Shown: positions 45,488-55,311, numbered from the stretch's first letter. The stretch: 64,000 nt of DNA from Streptomyces roseirectus (GCF_014489635.1 NZ_CP060828.1:4378001-4442000), one strand, 5' to 3'. Numbers and translations are program-made. Notes: generated by a model not told the origin, from the sequence alone.

Positions 45488-46527
45488 AGCAGTACCGCCC
45501 CGGTGAGCACGGAGACCACCACGGCGAGCACGAACGTCGCCGGCGCGAATCGCAGCGCGAAACTCCGGCCGAACGTTCCGGTCTGCATGGCGAACAATTT
45601 GAGGTCGATCATCGGCCCGACGACCAGGAAAGCCAGCCGGGCGGTCAGGGAGAACTGGGTCAGGGAAGCGGCGACGAACGCGTCCGCCTCCGAGCAGATG
45701 GAGAGGACCACCGCGAGAACGGCCAGTGCCAGCACGGCGATCACGGGATTGTCGGCGGCGGTCCGCAGCCAGCTCTCGGGCGCGACCGCTTTCAGCGTGG
45801 CCGCGGCCATCGCGCCGACCACCAGGAATCCCCCGGCGTGCATGACGTCGTGCCGCACGGAATCCCAGAAAGCCGCGCCTTTCGTCCGTCCTTCATGAAT
45901 GGCGCGGGCCGGCGGTTTCAGCAGATCGGTCCGGCCGAGCCGCAACCACAGCCACCCCATCGCGCAGGCGACGACAAGGCTGGCGGCGAAACGCGCCACG
46001 ACCATTTCGGGATTGCGCGGAAAAGCGACCGCGGTGGCCGTCAGCACGATCGGATTGATCGCGGGCGCCGACAGCAGAAAGGCGAGCGCGGCGGCCTGGG
46101 GCACGCCCCTGCGGACGAGGGCTCCCGCCACCGGCACGGACGCGCACTCGCACCCCGGCAGGGCGACCCCGGCCACTCCCGCGACCGGTACCGCGAGCGC
46201 GGGCCGCTTCGGCAGGGCGCGCGCGAAGAACGACGGGGGCACGTACACGGCGATCGCCGCCGAGAGCAGTACCCCTAGTACCAGGAAGGGCAGGGCCTGG
46301 ACGACGACGGCGACGAACACGGTCGTCCAGCTCTGCATGACGGGGGCGCCCAGCGCGCGCCTGAGGGGCGACTGGAACAGCACCATCAGCAGCATGCCGA
46401 GGACGAGGACCAGGGGGGAGTTGAGCCGGGCAGGCCGCTGCGGCGCCGGGCGGCCCGCGCCCTCGGGACGCCCGTCGTCCTCGGGGTGCCCGTCCTCCGT
46501 GTCCTGGCCGGTGACGACGGTCGTCAC
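45484..46527 (-). CDS. Permease of the ArsP/YraQ family
   Basis: 347 residues with about eight or nine membrane helices. The hallmark PGCECASVPVAGALVRRG (compare PLCSCGVLPVA in ArsP) and LSAPAINPIVLTATAV are present. Family members move organoarsenicals or are of unknown substrate; paired with TIGR03943 proteins a metal-related role is more likely. First gene of a two-gene operon, divergent from the channel gene. A CCCCTAGTACC copy of the dispersed repeat lies at 46272-46282. Confidence 0.85.
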   Translation of the reverse strand: MTTVVTGQDTEDGHPEDDGRPEGAGRPAPQRPARLNSPLVLVLGMLLMVLFQSPLRRALGAPVMQSWTTVFVAVVVQALPFLVLGVLLSAAIAVYVPPSFFARALPKRPALAVPVAGVAGVALPGCECASVPVAGALVRRGVPQAAALAFLLSAPAINPIVLTATAVAFPRNPEMVVARFAASLVVACAMGWLWLRLGRTDLLKPPARAIHEGRTKGAAFWDSVRHDVMHAGGFLVVGAMAAATLKAVAPESWLRTAADNPVIAVLALAVLAVVLSICSEADAFVAASLTQFSLTARLAFLVVGPMIDLKLFAMQTGTFGRSFALRFAPATFVLAVVVSVLTGAVLL

Positions 46528-46725
46528 GGCCGGGCTACCTCAGTGCTACCGGATCGCATGCACGGCCTCCGCTCTCCACGATCCCTACGCCCCCTACGAC
46601 TCAAGTACGGCCAAAACGCCCGCTCCGTTCAGCTCGTTGCTGGAACCACCTGTCTCGATGAGGCAGTCTTCTCCGTCGTGGGGAGCGTTCCGAATCCGGC
46701 CAGACCGATCGACACCGAGGCACAC

Positions 46726-48540
46726 ATGGTGGTGTGCGGTGACGACGGTCTCGCGCACCGTCTCGCCGCCGAACTCCGGGGCGTCTACGGCGAACAGGTC
46801 ACCCTCGTCGTCCCGCCCGCACAGCGCACGGTACGCCCTCCCGTGGTGGGCCGGGCCCGCGCGGTCTCGGCGGCGCTGCTCGACCGGGTGGTCAGCGCGG
46901 CCGTCAACAGGGCCTCGGGCAACGGCGGTTCGGCGACCGCCGAGCCGGCTCCCGTGGGCGACGAACGGACCCTGGAGGCCGCCGAGCCCACCGAGGCGGT
47001 CCTGTCGGAGGCGGGCGTGACCAGGGCGGCGGCGCTCGCCCTGGTCTATGACGACGACGAGACCAACATCCGCGCCGCCCTCACCGCGCGCCGCCTCAAC
47101 CCCCGGCTGCGGCTCGTACTGCGCCTCTACAACCGGAGGTTGGGCCAGCACATCGAGGAACTGCTCGACCAGGCCGCCGTGTTGGCGTCCGGCGACGAAG
47201 ACCTCACCGCCGGCACGACGACGGTCCTGTCCGACGCCGACACCGCCGCGCCCGCCCTCGCGGCGACGGCGATCGCCGGGACCACCAAGGTCGTCCAGAC
47301 GGACGGCCTGCTGCTGCGGGCGGTCGAGCACCACGGCGAGGGGGCCGCGCCCGGCCTCGCCACGCTCGCGCTGCTCTCCCCGGAGACCGAGGGCAGCGGC
47401 GAGCAGGGGCCCCAACTCCTGCCGGACGCCGAGGCGGTGGGGGCGGCGCCGGGGCGCGGGACCGTCGTCCTGGAACAGGTGTCGTACGCCTCGGAGGGCG
47501 GCGTCTCGACGGGGCGCGGGACGGGGCTCATCGCGCCGATGGCGTCGCTCTTCTCGCGCCGGCTGCGGTGGTCGCTGGCGGGGCTGATCGGCTGCGTCCT
47601 CGCGCTGGCGGTGGCACTGTGGCTGACGACGGGCATCCATCCGCTGGGCGCGCTGTACCTGACGCTGCTGGACCTGTTCGCCATCAACGACCCTGCCGTG
47701 GGCGACCCGTTGGCCCGGCAGATCCTCCAACTCCTGTCCGGGCTCATGGGGTTGCTGCTGCTTCCGGTGCTGCTGGCCGCCGCGCTCGAAGCGTTGGGGA
47801 CGTTCCGCAGCGCGGGGGCGCTGCGCAAGCCGCCGCGGGGGATGAGCGGGCACGTCGTCCTGCTGGGGCTCGGCAAGATCGGCACCCGGGTGCTGATCCG
47901 GCTGCGGGAGCTGGACATCCCCGTGGTGTGCGTGGAGGCCGGGCCCGAGGCGCGGGGGCTGGCGGTGGCCCGGCGGCTCAGGGTTCCCGTAGTACTCGGG
48001 GACGTCACCCAGGAGGGGGTCCTGGAGGCGGCGAAGATCCAGCGCGCGGGCGCCCTGCTGGCCGTCACCAGCTCCGACACCACCAACCTTGAGGCCGTCC
48101 TCTACGCCCGTTCCCTGCGCCAGGACCTGAACGCGGTGCTGCGCCTGTACGACGACGACTTCGCGACGGCCGTCTACCGCACCCTGCGCGCCGCGCACCC
48201 CTACGCCAAGACCCGTAGCCGCAGCGTCTCCCATCTGGCGGCGCCCTCCTTCGCCGGGGCGATGATGGGCCGCCAGATCCTGGGGGCGATCTCCGTGGAG
48301 CGCCGGGTGCTGCTGTTCGCGGCGCTGGAGGCGGGCGGGCACTCCCAGCTGGCGGGGCACACCATGGGCGAGGCGTTCCGTCCCGGGCACTGGCGGGTCC
48401 TCGCCCTCGACACCGGGACCGGCCTCGCCTGGGACCTGCCGGCCGACCGGGTGCTGCGGCCGACGGACCGGGTCATCCTGGCGGCGACCCGGCAGGGCAT
48501 GGCGGATCTGCTGCGCCGGCAGGGACGGCGGGAGGGGTAG
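46726..48540 (+). CDS. CASTOR/POLLUX-type channel with RCK/TrkA-N domains
   Basis: 604 residues from the ATG at 46726 (GAGG 6 bases upstream). An N-terminal RCK-like domain (MVVCGDDGLAHRLAAELRG…), two hydrophobic segments near 285-315 and 335-360, then a second Rossmann domain GHVVLLGLGKIGTRVLIRL with conserved acidic residue in VCVEAGPEARG. Bacterial relatives of the plant ion channels CASTOR/POLLUX are thought to gate K+ or other cations by ligand binding. The pore selectivity sequence is not obvious. Contains CCCGTAGTAC at 47986-47995, encoding Val-Val with rare GTA codons. Confidence 0.82.
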   Translation: MVVCGDDGLAHRLAAELRGVYGEQVTLVVPPAQRTVRPPVVGRARAVSAALLDRVVSAAVNRASGNGGSATAEPAPVGDERTLEAAEPTEAVLSEAGVTRAAALALVYDDDETNIRAALTARRLNPRLRLVLRLYNRRLGQHIEELLDQAAVLASGDEDLTAGTTTVLSDADTAAPALAATAIAGTTKVVQTDGLLLRAVEHHGEGAAPGLATLALLSPETEGSGEQGPQLLPDAEAVGAAPGRGTVVLEQVSYASEGGVSTGRGTGLIAPMASLFSRRLRWSLAGLIGCVLALAVALWLTTGIHPLGALYLTLLDLFAINDPAVGDPLARQILQLLSGLMGLLLLPVLLAAALEALGTFRSAGALRKPPRGMSGHVVLLGLGKIGTRVLIRLRELDIPVVCVEAGPEARGLAVARRLRVPVVLGDVTQEGVLEAAKIQRAGALLAVTSSDTTNLEAVLYARSLRQDLNAVLRLYDDDFATAVYRTLRAAHPYAKTRSRSVSHLAAPSFAGAMMGRQILGAISVERRVLLFAALEAGGHSQLAGHTMGEAFRPGHWRVLALDTGTGLAWDLPADRVLRPTDRVILAATRQGMADLLRRQGRREG

Positions 48541-48590
48541 TTCTTGAGAGGTAGAGGGGTACCTCGGAGGTACCCCCCACCTCCCGGCCC

Positions 48591-50381
48591 CTACTTCCCG
48601 AGGTGCCGTTCCGCGAACTCCAGCTCCAGCCGGACCTGCTTGATCCGCTCGTCCACGACCAGCGAACCGTGCCCGGCGTCGTACCGGTACACCTCGTGGA
48701 CGGCGCCCCGCGCCTCCAGGCGGCGTACGTAGTTGTCGACCTGCCGGATGGGGCAGCGCGGGTCGTTGACGCCGGCGGAGATGTAGACGGGCGCCTTCAC
48801 CTGGTCGACGTACGTGAGGGGCGAGGACGCCTCGTACCTCTCGGGTACCTCCTCCGGGGTACCTCCCAGGAGGGTGCGGTCCATCGCCTTCAGGGCCTCC
48901 ATCTCGTCGTGATACGCGGTGACGTAGTCCGCGACCGGCACCGCGGCGATGCCCAGCGCCCACGCGTCCGGCTGGGTGCCGAGGCCGAGGAGGGTGAGGT
49001 AGCCGCCCCAGGAGCCGCCGGTCAGGACGAGCCGGGCGGGGTCCGCGAGCCCGGAGGAGACGGCCCACTCACGGACCGCGGCGATGTCCTCCAGCTCGAT
49101 GAGGCCGACGCGGTGCTTGAGCGCGTCGGTCCAGGCCCGGCCGTACCCGGTGGAACCGCGGTAGTTGACGCGGACGACGGCGTACCCGTGGTCGACCCAG
49201 GCGGCGGGCGCGGCGGCGAAGGCGTCGCTGTCGTGCCAGGTGGGACCGCCGTGGATGTCGAAGACGGTGGGCAGCGGGCCCCGGGCGCCGGCCGGTTTCT
49301 GGACGAGCGCGTGGATACGGCCGCCGGGGCCCTCCACCCACACGTCCTCGACCGGCACCGAGCCCGGTGACCTCATACCTGGGGGGTCGAGTACTACCCC
49401 TCCGGAGGTGGACCGCACGACCGGCGGCTCGGCGGCGGAGGACCACAGGTACTCGGCGCTGCCGTCGGGGCGCGCGGAGGCGCCGGAGACGGTGCCGGCG
49501 GGGGTGGGGACGCGCTCCAGCTCTCCCCGGGCGAGGTCGTAGCGGAAGAGTTCGCTGCGGGCCTCGTGGCTGTGGGCGATCAGCAGGGAGCCGCCGTCCG
49601 GGAACCACTCCGCGTTGACGTCGCCGGGCAGGTCGAGGAGGAGTTCGGTCTGCTCGCCGGAGGCCACGTCCCACACCAGCGGCTCCCAGCGTCCGCGCCG
49701 CTGGTGTCCGATGAGCAGCCGGGTGTCCCCGGCGACGGGCGCGAACCCGAGGATCTCCAGGCCGAGTTCTTCCGTGCCGCCGCGCGTGTCGTCGAGTTCG
49801 GCGACCGTCGTGCCGTCGAGTCTCAGCACGCGCAGCGCGGAGTGCATGGCGTCGCCGTGCTCGGTGTGCTCGATGGCGATCAGGGTGCCGTCGTGGGACA
49901 GGTCGCCGACGCCCGCGGACTCGCGGTGCCGGTAGATCTCCCGGGGTTCCTCCCCCTCACGTACTACGTGGATGGTCGTGCCGTCCTCGTCGGTGGAGCG
50001 TCCCACCACGGAGGTACGACCGTCCCTCGCGAGAGCCAGTCCGGCGGGGTAGGAGGGGTCGAGGCCGGGGGTGGCGGGTTCGTCGGCACCGCCCTCGAAC
50101 GGCTGCCGCCGCCAGACGCCGAACTCGTCACCGTCCTTGTCGTCGAACCACCAGATCCAGGCGCCGTCCGGGGACAGCCTGCCGTCCGTCGTCCCGTTGG
50201 CCCGGTCCGTCACCTGCCGCTGCTCACCGCTGACGCGGTCCCAGGCGTACAGCTCGTACGTCCCGGTCGCGTTCGACGTGAACAGCGAGCGGTCCGGGGC
50301 GTCCTCCGCCCAGTCGGGCAGGGAGACCCGCGGCGCTCGGAACCGCTTCTCCCACTCGGGCATGGCCTCAGCGTCACTCAT
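48591..50381 (-). CDS. S9 family prolyl oligopeptidase-like peptidase
   Basis: 596 residues. An N-terminal beta-propeller (about 40-330) precedes an alpha/beta-hydrolase domain whose triad is visible: Ser in GGSWGGYL (near 457), Asp in NDPRCP (near 540) and His in DAGHGSLV (near 570). No signal peptide, so probably cytosolic; cleaves short peptides. ATG at 50381 assumed; a Met six residues later is possible. Copy of a dispersed-repeat variant (GAGTACTACCCC) at 49389-49400 falls in the loop joining propeller and catalytic domain. Confidence 0.88.
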   Translation of the reverse strand: MSDAEAMPEWEKRFRAPRVSLPDWAEDAPDRSLFTSNATGTYELYAWDRVSGEQRQVTDRANGTTDGRLSPDGAWIWWFDDKDGDEFGVWRRQPFEGGADEPATPGLDPSYPAGLALARDGRTSVVGRSTDEDGTTIHVVREGEEPREIYRHRESAGVGDLSHDGTLIAIEHTEHGDAMHSALRVLRLDGTTVAELDDTRGGTEELGLEILGFAPVAGDTRLLIGHQRRGRWEPLVWDVASGEQTELLLDLPGDVNAEWFPDGGSLLIAHSHEARSELFRYDLARGELERVPTPAGTVSGASARPDGSAEYLWSSAAEPPVVRSTSGGVVLDPPGMRSPGSVPVEDVWVEGPGGRIHALVQKPAGARGPLPTVFDIHGGPTWHDSDAFAAAPAAWVDHGYAVVRVNYRGSTGYGRAWTDALKHRVGLIELEDIAAVREWAVSSGLADPARLVLTGGSWGGYLTLLGLGTQPDAWALGIAAVPVADYVTAYHDEMEALKAMDRTLLGGTPEEVPERYEASSPLTYVDQVKAPVYISAGVNDPRCPIRQVDNYVRRLEARGAVHEVYRYDAGHGSLVVDERIKQVRLELEFAERHLGK

Positions 50382-50629
50382 ATGTCCATCAAACCTGATG
50401 GGGAGGGCCGAGCGGACCTTGCCGGACGACGAGACGCGCCGCATCCGTCAGAAAGTGCGGGGTCGGTGAAGGACCGGGGGTGATGCCTCGCGCGTACATC
50501 GGAGGTACTAGGGGTGCTGCTCCCTCCTCCGTCCGGCTTCTCCTGCCTCCGGCCGCTTCCTCCCGCCTCTGGCCGTCTCCTCGCACCCCGCCGCCCGCCG
50601 TCCGGGCCCCGGCGCGTACGGTTGAAGGC

Positions 50630-51523
50630 GTGTACCGGTTTCTGCTGACGCCTCGCTGGTGGGGAATCAACGTCTTCGTGCTGCTGGCCATCCCGTTCTG
50701 TGTGTTCATGGGGTCGTGGCAGCTGAGCCGGTTCGAGTCGCGGATGGATGATCACCGGGCGCTCGACCGGGCCGCGGAGACGGGGAAGTCGCAGCCCGCG
50801 CGGCCGTTGGAGCAGATGCTGCCGGTGGACAAGGCGACCGTGGGAAAGCGGATCACGGCGAGCGGGCGGTACGGGGAGCAGTTGCTCGTGCCGGACCGGG
50901 AGGTCGGCGAGAGGCGCGGGTACTACGTGCTCACGCTGCTGCGGACCGACTCCGGGAAGGCCCTGCCAGTGGTACGGGGCTGGCTCCCAGGTAGCGCGGA
51001 CGCTGCGAAGGCCCCGGCCGCGCCGCGTGGCGAGGTCAGTGTGACCGGCGCGCTTCAGGCGTCGGAGACGCCCGGCGACAACGGCGTCAGCGCCCGCGGC
51101 GGACTGCCCGCCGGTCAGGTCGGCGCGATCAGCACCGCCTCACTGGTCAACCTCGTCCCGTACGACCTGTACGACGCGTGGGTGACGCTGGACAGGGGCG
51201 ACCCAGGTATGAAGACCGTGCCGGCCGAGGCGCCCGCCAACACCGGGCTCGACCTCAAGGCGTTCCAGAACCTCGGTTACACCGGCGAGTGGTTCGTCTT
51301 CGCGGGGTTCGTGGTCTTCATGTGGTTCCGGCTGCTGCGGCGCGAGGTGGAGGCGGCCCGGGACGCCGAGCTGGGGCTGGCCCCGGAGGACTCCGACGGC
51401 ACCGGTGGCGCCGGTGGCTCCGGCGGCCCCGACAACTCCGGTGGCCCCGGCGGCGGTTCAGCGGGGCCCGACGCCCCCGAAGCGCCCTCGTCCGCGTCCC
51501 CCGTCGCGTCCGGCACCTCCTGA
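50630..51523 (+). CDS. SURF1 family protein
   Basis: 297 residues. Two membrane helices (about 10-30 and 222-242) flank the extracytoplasmic SURF1 domain with GSWQLSRF, RGYYVLTLLR and PVVRGWLPG. SURF1 helps assemble cytochrome c oxidase and binds haem a in characterised members. The last 55 residues are a Gly/Ser/Pro-rich tail. GTG at 50630 has no Shine-Dalgarno, but TACGGT at 50617-50622 is placed as a -10 box for a leaderless transcript. Confidence 0.88.
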   Translation: MYRFLLTPRWWGINVFVLLAIPFCVFMGSWQLSRFESRMDDHRALDRAAETGKSQPARPLEQMLPVDKATVGKRITASGRYGEQLLVPDREVGERRGYYVLTLLRTDSGKALPVVRGWLPGSADAAKAPAAPRGEVSVTGALQASETPGDNGVSARGGLPAGQVGAISTASLVNLVPYDLYDAWVTLDRGDPGMKTVPAEAPANTGLDLKAFQNLGYTGEWFVFAGFVVFMWFRLLRREVEAARDAELGLAPEDSDGTGGAGGSGGPDNSGGPGGGSAGPDAPEAPSSASPVASGTS

Positions 51524-51597
51524 GGGCCGGGCGGTCGAGCGTCCGGCGTCTCCGAAGGAAGCGCCTCAGGGCTGTGAACCTCCGCTGACGCCCCCGC

Positions 51598-52794
51598 TCA
51601 CGACGCCGCCAGCACGCCCGTCCGGTAGATCGTCCCCGCGCACGCGTCCGGCACGGTCGCGGTGACCGAGGGTGAGCCCGCGTCGGCGGTGTAGGTCACC
51701 GTCACGCTGCCCGGGTCGGTCGTGGTCGCGTCCTCGCGGATCAGCTGTGGGCTGGTACCCGTAGTACCCGTACTGGTCCCCGTCGTCTGCTCGGAGGGGG
51801 ACGGGGAGGGTGTCGGGGAGGAACCGGTGTCTCCGCCCGTAGTGCTTCCGCCGGTGCCGCCCCCGTCGCTGGGACAGTCCTCCGACTTCACCCAGGCGAA
51901 CTTCACGTCGTACGCGGAGCCGGGCGCCAGCGCCAGCTGGGTCACGTAGAGGGAGGGGTCGGGGAGCTGGGCCGCGGCGTCCCCGGCGACATGCTCGGTG
52001 ACGCTGATCTTCATCGCGTCGGCGGCGCCCTGGGCGCCCGGGTTGAGGGCGACGGCCCCGCCGACGGTACAGCTCGTGGCGGAGACGTTGACGACGCGGA
52101 AGGTGCCGTACACCACGCCCGTGGAGTCCGGGCCGTCGACCGACGAGGTGGCCGAGCCGAGCTGGTCGGCGGTGCAGGCGGGGGCGACCGGGCTGAGCGA
52201 CTGTGAGGGGCCCGCGCCGCTGGAGGCTCCCGGCGTGGGGGTCTCCTTGCCGCCGCCGGTGCCCTTGGAGGCGCCCGAGCTCGTACCCGTAGTACCTCCG
52301 GTGGACTCGCCCACCTTGCCCTCGGAGCCCCCGTCGGGGTTCTTGCCCTGGCCGGTGGAGCCGCCGGTCTGCGACGCCTGGCCCGCGACCGCGGGGTTCG
52401 CGTCGGTGTCACCGGTGCTGGAGACGGTCATCAGGGCGGGGACGGCCACGCCGGCGAACAGGACCGCGGCCGCCACCCCCACGATCGCCTGCCGCTTGCG
52501 CGCCTTGCGGGCGGGGACGGCCCGGCGGAGGTGGTCGAGGGCGCCGTCGCGCGGTGCCATCTCGTGCACCGCCCGGTGCAGCATGCGGCGCAGCTCCAGC
52601 TCGTCCGAGTCGAGCCCGTCCGGGCCCTGGTCGTCGAGGTGGTGGTTCACAGTCCTGTTCCCAGCGTGTGGTTGCTTCGGTTCGTTCCCGTACGACGGTC
52701 CCGAACCGCCCTTGTCGTACGACAGGTCGCTCTCCCCCAGGGGATCTCCCCGTCCCTCCAGAGGGTTACTACTCCTGTCCGGTTCCCCGCTCAC
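51598..52794 (-). CDS. Membrane partner of the ECF sigma factor (possible anti-sigma)
   Basis: 398 residues. Cytoplasmic N-terminus of about 105 residues (with LRRMLHRAVHEMAPRDGALDHL), one membrane helix (near 105-125), and a long Gly/Ser/Thr-rich extracytoplasmic part with Cys-containing beta-rich segments (ACTADQLGS, ATSCTVGG, SEDCPSD). The order sigma factor then membrane protein, with ATGA overlap, suggests regulation of the sigma factor; the zinc anti-sigma motif HxxxCxxC is absent. Two CCCGTAGTACC copies (51758, 52286) lie in its low-complexity segments. Confidence 0.7.
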   Translation of the reverse strand: MSGEPDRSSNPLEGRGDPLGESDLSYDKGGSGPSYGNEPKQPHAGNRTVNHHLDDQGPDGLDSDELELRRMLHRAVHEMAPRDGALDHLRRAVPARKARKRQAIVGVAAAVLFAGVAVPALMTVSSTGDTDANPAVAGQASQTGGSTGQGKNPDGGSEGKVGESTGGTTGTSSGASKGTGGGKETPTPGASSGAGPSQSLSPVAPACTADQLGSATSSVDGPDSTGVVYGTFRVVNVSATSCTVGGAVALNPGAQGAADAMKISVTEHVAGDAAAQLPDPSLYVTQLALAPGSAYDVKFAWVKSEDCPSDGGGTGGSTTGGDTGSSPTPSPSPSEQTTGTSTGTTGTSPQLIREDATTTDPGSVTVTYTADAGSPSVTATVPDACAGTIYRTGVLAAS

Positions 52795-53459
52795 GCCGAT
52801 GCCTCCATGGCCGTACGCAGCGCCGCGATCCCCCGCGAGCCGTACGCCTTCACGGAGCCCAGGGATATCCCGAGCGCTTCGGCGACCTGCGCCTCGGTCA
52901 TGTCGGCGAAGTAGCGCAGGACCAGCACCTCGCGCTGGCGGCGCTGGAGGCCCTTCATCGCCTTGATCAGGGAGTCGCGCTCCAGCTGGTCGTAGGCGCC
53001 CTCCTCCGCGCTGGCCATGTCCGGCATCGGCTTGGAGAGGAGCTTCAGGCCGAGGATGCGGCGGCGCAGGGCGGAGCGGGAGAGGTTGACGACCGTCTGC
53101 CTCAGGTAGGCCAGGGTCTTCTCGGGGTCGCGGACGCGTTTGCGCGCCGAGTGGACGCGGATGAACGCCTCCTGGACGACGTCCTCGCAGGACGCGGTGT
53201 CGTCGAGCAGGAGCGCGGCGAGACCCAGGAGGGAGCGGTAGTGCGCCCGGTAGGTCTCGGTGAGGTGGTCGACTGTCGTGCCGGCCGCCACGGTGTCGTC
53301 GGCACGCGGGCTGGGGATGCGGGCGGGCCGCGCTGCGGGCATGGGCGCGATCACCGGCAGGCCGCCGGGCGCCCCGCCGGCGCGGGGGCGGGCGGTCCTG
53401 CGGGGCGGACGCAGGGCTGTGCCGCGCGCCGCCGCTGTGAAGTCGAGTACCTCAGCCAC
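52791..53459 (-). CDS. ECF RNA polymerase sigma factor
   Basis: 222 residues. Region 2 near 66-130 (YRSLLGLAALLLDDTASCED, VVQEAFIRVHSARKRV) and region 4 near 165-215 (REVLVLRYFADMTEAQVAEAL, GSVKAYGSRGI) fit the SigE-like actinobacterial group. The first 55 residues are Pro/Arg/Ala-rich and may not be translated: the GTG at 53459 has no binding site, and an in-frame ATG lies near residue 40. Upstream are Tyr-Tyr-Gly repeats of the dispersed family. Probably autoregulated with its membrane partner. Confidence 0.85.
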   Translation of the reverse strand: MAEVLDFTAAARGTALRPPRRTARPRAGGAPGGLPVIAPMPAARPARIPSPRADDTVAAGTTVDHLTETYRAHYRSLLGLAALLLDDTASCEDVVQEAFIRVHSARKRVRDPEKTLAYLRQTVVNLSRSALRRRILGLKLLSKPMPDMASAEEGAYDQLERDSLIKAMKGLQRRQREVLVLRYFADMTEAQVAEALGISLGSVKAYGSRGIAALRTAMEASA

Positions 53460-53519
53460 GCCAGTTGGACACCCGTGCCCCGGAGGAGGTTGTACGTGTC
53501 GGCGGTCACTTTTGCCCGC

Positions 53520-53695
53520 CGGCCCAGCACGCAGGCCCCGTACGACCCGTCATACCCGTACGACCCGTAGTACTCGGGCGCCCCCACAGACACCCCGTAG
53601 TACCCGTAGCCCTCGGGCCGCGCGCCCGGCTCCCCGTAATACCCGTAGCCCTCAAGCCGCGCACCCGGCGCCCCGTAGCACCCGTAGTACCCGCG
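53520..53695. repeat. Dense cluster of CCCGTAGTAC repeats upstream of sigma gene
   Basis: At least eight full or one-mismatch copies (53564, 53594, 53601, 53633, 53641, 53672, 53680 and variants CCCGTACGACCCGTCATACC at 53538) separated by GC-rich spacers. Two longer units containing GCCCTCGGGCCGCGCGCCCGG-like spacers are repeated at about 38-bp intervals. A minus-strand frame gives Gly-Tyr-Tyr-Gly repeats but has no start signals. Confidence 0.9.
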
Positions 53696-53699
53696 CGCC

Positions 53700-54120
53700 T
53701 CCGACGCCACCGGCACCGGCCTCGTCGCCACCCCCGTCGCCGGAATCGTTTCTCCACCGGCGCTCACGCCGGATCTGCCGAGCCGCGCGGCCGGCCGTCT
53801 GCCGGCCCGCGCCCCCTCATCTACCCTCATACGTCCCGCTCTTCCCCTATGTTCCCTATGTCCCATAGGAAGTGTCCCCATACGAAACGGGCGTCCCCAC
53901 GCCCGTCCACAGGCTTCCGACAGCTACAGCCCGTGGTCACACGCCTGCGCACCCGGAAAGGGTGACCGCAAAGACGCTCCCCGCGCACCGCACGGTTGCG
54001 GGGTACGGGGAGAAAAATCTTCGAACGCCGACCCGCCCGGGGACAAGGCGGCACGACCGTCTTCCGGCTCACACTTCTCACACAAATCCTACAAAGCCGT
54101 CCGCCCTGGCCAGCGGGTTT
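53700..54120. other. Intergenic region between sigma factor and asd
   Basis: About 420 bp. No gene accepted. A locally AT-richer segment with GAGAAAAATCTTCGAACG lies near 54018-54035 and may be part of a promoter reading toward the sigma gene. Nothing else is identifiable. Confidence 0.35.
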
Positions 54121-55311
54121 TCACTCGGGGCGGGATCCGGCGGAGGAACCGGCGGAGGACGTCCACTCGGCGGCGACCAGTTCCGCGATCTGCGCGGTGT
54201 TGAGGGCGGCGCCCTTGCGGAGGTTGTCGCCGCAGACGAAGAGTTCGAGCGCGGTCGGGTCGTCGAGCGCGCGCCGGACCCGGCCGACCCAGGTGGGGTC
54301 GGTGCCCACCACGTCCGCCGGGGTGGGGAACTCGCCCGCCGCCGGGTTGTCGAACAGCACGACCCCGGGCGCGGTGGCCAGGATCTCGCGCGCCCCGGCG
54401 ACGGTGACCTCGTCCTGGAACCGGGCGTGCACGGTCAGGGAGTGCGTGGTGACGACGGGGACGCGGACGCAGGTGACGGCGACCGGCAGCTTCGGCAGCC
54501 CGAGGATCTTGCGGGACTCGTCCCGCACCTTGCGCTCCTCCGAGGACCAGCCGTCCTCGGTGAGCGAACCGGCCCACGGGACGACATTCAGCGCGATCGG
54601 CGCCGGGAACGGCCCGGTGTCGTCCCCCACGACCCGCCGTACGTCTCCGGGGGTAGTCCCCAGGGCTCCCCCTAGACCCCCTACCCCTCCGGTACCCCCG
54701 ACGCCTCCCGTACCGGCGGAGCCCAAGGACCCAGGACCCGTACCCGTACCCGTAGTACCTCCGGACGACGCCTCCACCACCTGCGCCAACTGCCGCCGCA
54801 GCGTCTCGACGCCCTCCCGGCCCGCCCCGCTCACCGCCTGGTACGACGAGACCACCAGCTCACGCAGACCGAACTCGGCGTGCAGCGCGCCGAGGGCGAC
54901 GATCATCGACAGCGTCGTGCAGTTCGGGTTGGAGACGATGCCGTGCGGCCGGACCCGGACGGCGTGCGGGTTCACCTCGGGTACGACGAGGGGTACGCCG
55001 GGGTCCATCCGGAAGGCCCCGGAGTTGTCGACGACGACCGCGCCCTTGGCGACCGCGACCGGCGCCCAGCGCGCGGCCACCTCGTCGGGGACGTCGAACA
55101 TCGCGACGTCGACCCCGTCGAACGCCTCCTCCGAAAGAGCTACGACCTCGACCTCCTCGCCGCGCACGGCCAGCTTGCGGCCGGCCGAGCGCGGGGAGGC
55201 GACGAGGCGGATCTCGCCCCAGACGTCGGCACGCTGGGAGAGGATCGTGAGCATGACCGAGCCGACGGCCCCGGTCGCTCCCACGACCGCGAGCGTCGGT
55301 CGTGCGGTCAT
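54121..55311 (-). CDS. asd: Aspartate-semialdehyde dehydrogenase
   Basis: 396 residues. Reduces aspartyl phosphate to aspartate semialdehyde for Lys, Thr, Met and diaminopimelate synthesis. NADP-binding [11 protein letters not shown] (11-21), catalytic Cys131 in SNPNCTTLS, and substrate-binding [14 protein letters not shown] are present. Co-transcribed with aspartokinase (ATGA overlap). Odd: residues 183-220 are a Gly/Thr-rich stretch ([14 protein letters not shown]…) absent from other bacterial Asd proteins, which are about 340-350 long. It contains CCCGTAGTACC at 54749-54759. The insertion lies between substrate-binding helix and the conserved [16 protein letters not shown]. Confidence 0.95.
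   Translation of the reverse strand: MTARPTLAVVGATGAVGSVMLTILSQRADVWGEIRLVASPRSAGRKLAVRGEEVEVVALSEEAFDGVDVAMFDVPDEVAARWAPVAVAKGAVVVDNSGAFRMDPGVPLVVPEVNPHAVRVRPHGIVSNPNCTTLSMIVALGALHAEFGLRELVVSSYQAVSGAGREGVETLRRQLAQVVEASSGGTTGTGTGPGSLGSAGTGGVGGTGGVGGLGGALGTTPGDVRRVVGDDTGPFPAPIALNVVPWAGSLTEDGWSSEERKVRDESRKILGLPKLPVAVTCVRVPVVTTHSLTVHARFQDEVTVAGAREILATAPGVVLFDNPAAGEFPTPADVVGTDPTWVGRVRRALDDPTALELFVCGDNLRKGAALNTAQIAELVAAEWTSSAGSSAGSRPE
54652..54765. repeat. In-frame low-complexity insertion in asd
   Basis: 114 bp encoding 38 residues, built on the dispersed repeat at one end (CCCGTACCCGTAGTACC) and on GGTACC/GGTAGTCCC-like variants elsewhere. Length is a multiple of three and the flanking protein is conserved. 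Confidence 0.75.

Noticed and set aside
46528..46725. Zur box upstream of the permease operon
   Set aside because: No sequence resembling the AT-rich 7-1-7 Zur palindrome is present in this gap.
53351..53881. Tyr-Tyr-Gly-repeat protein upstream of the sigma gene
   Set aside because: Frame overlaps the sigma gene start out of phase and has no start signal; it follows from the DNA repeat.
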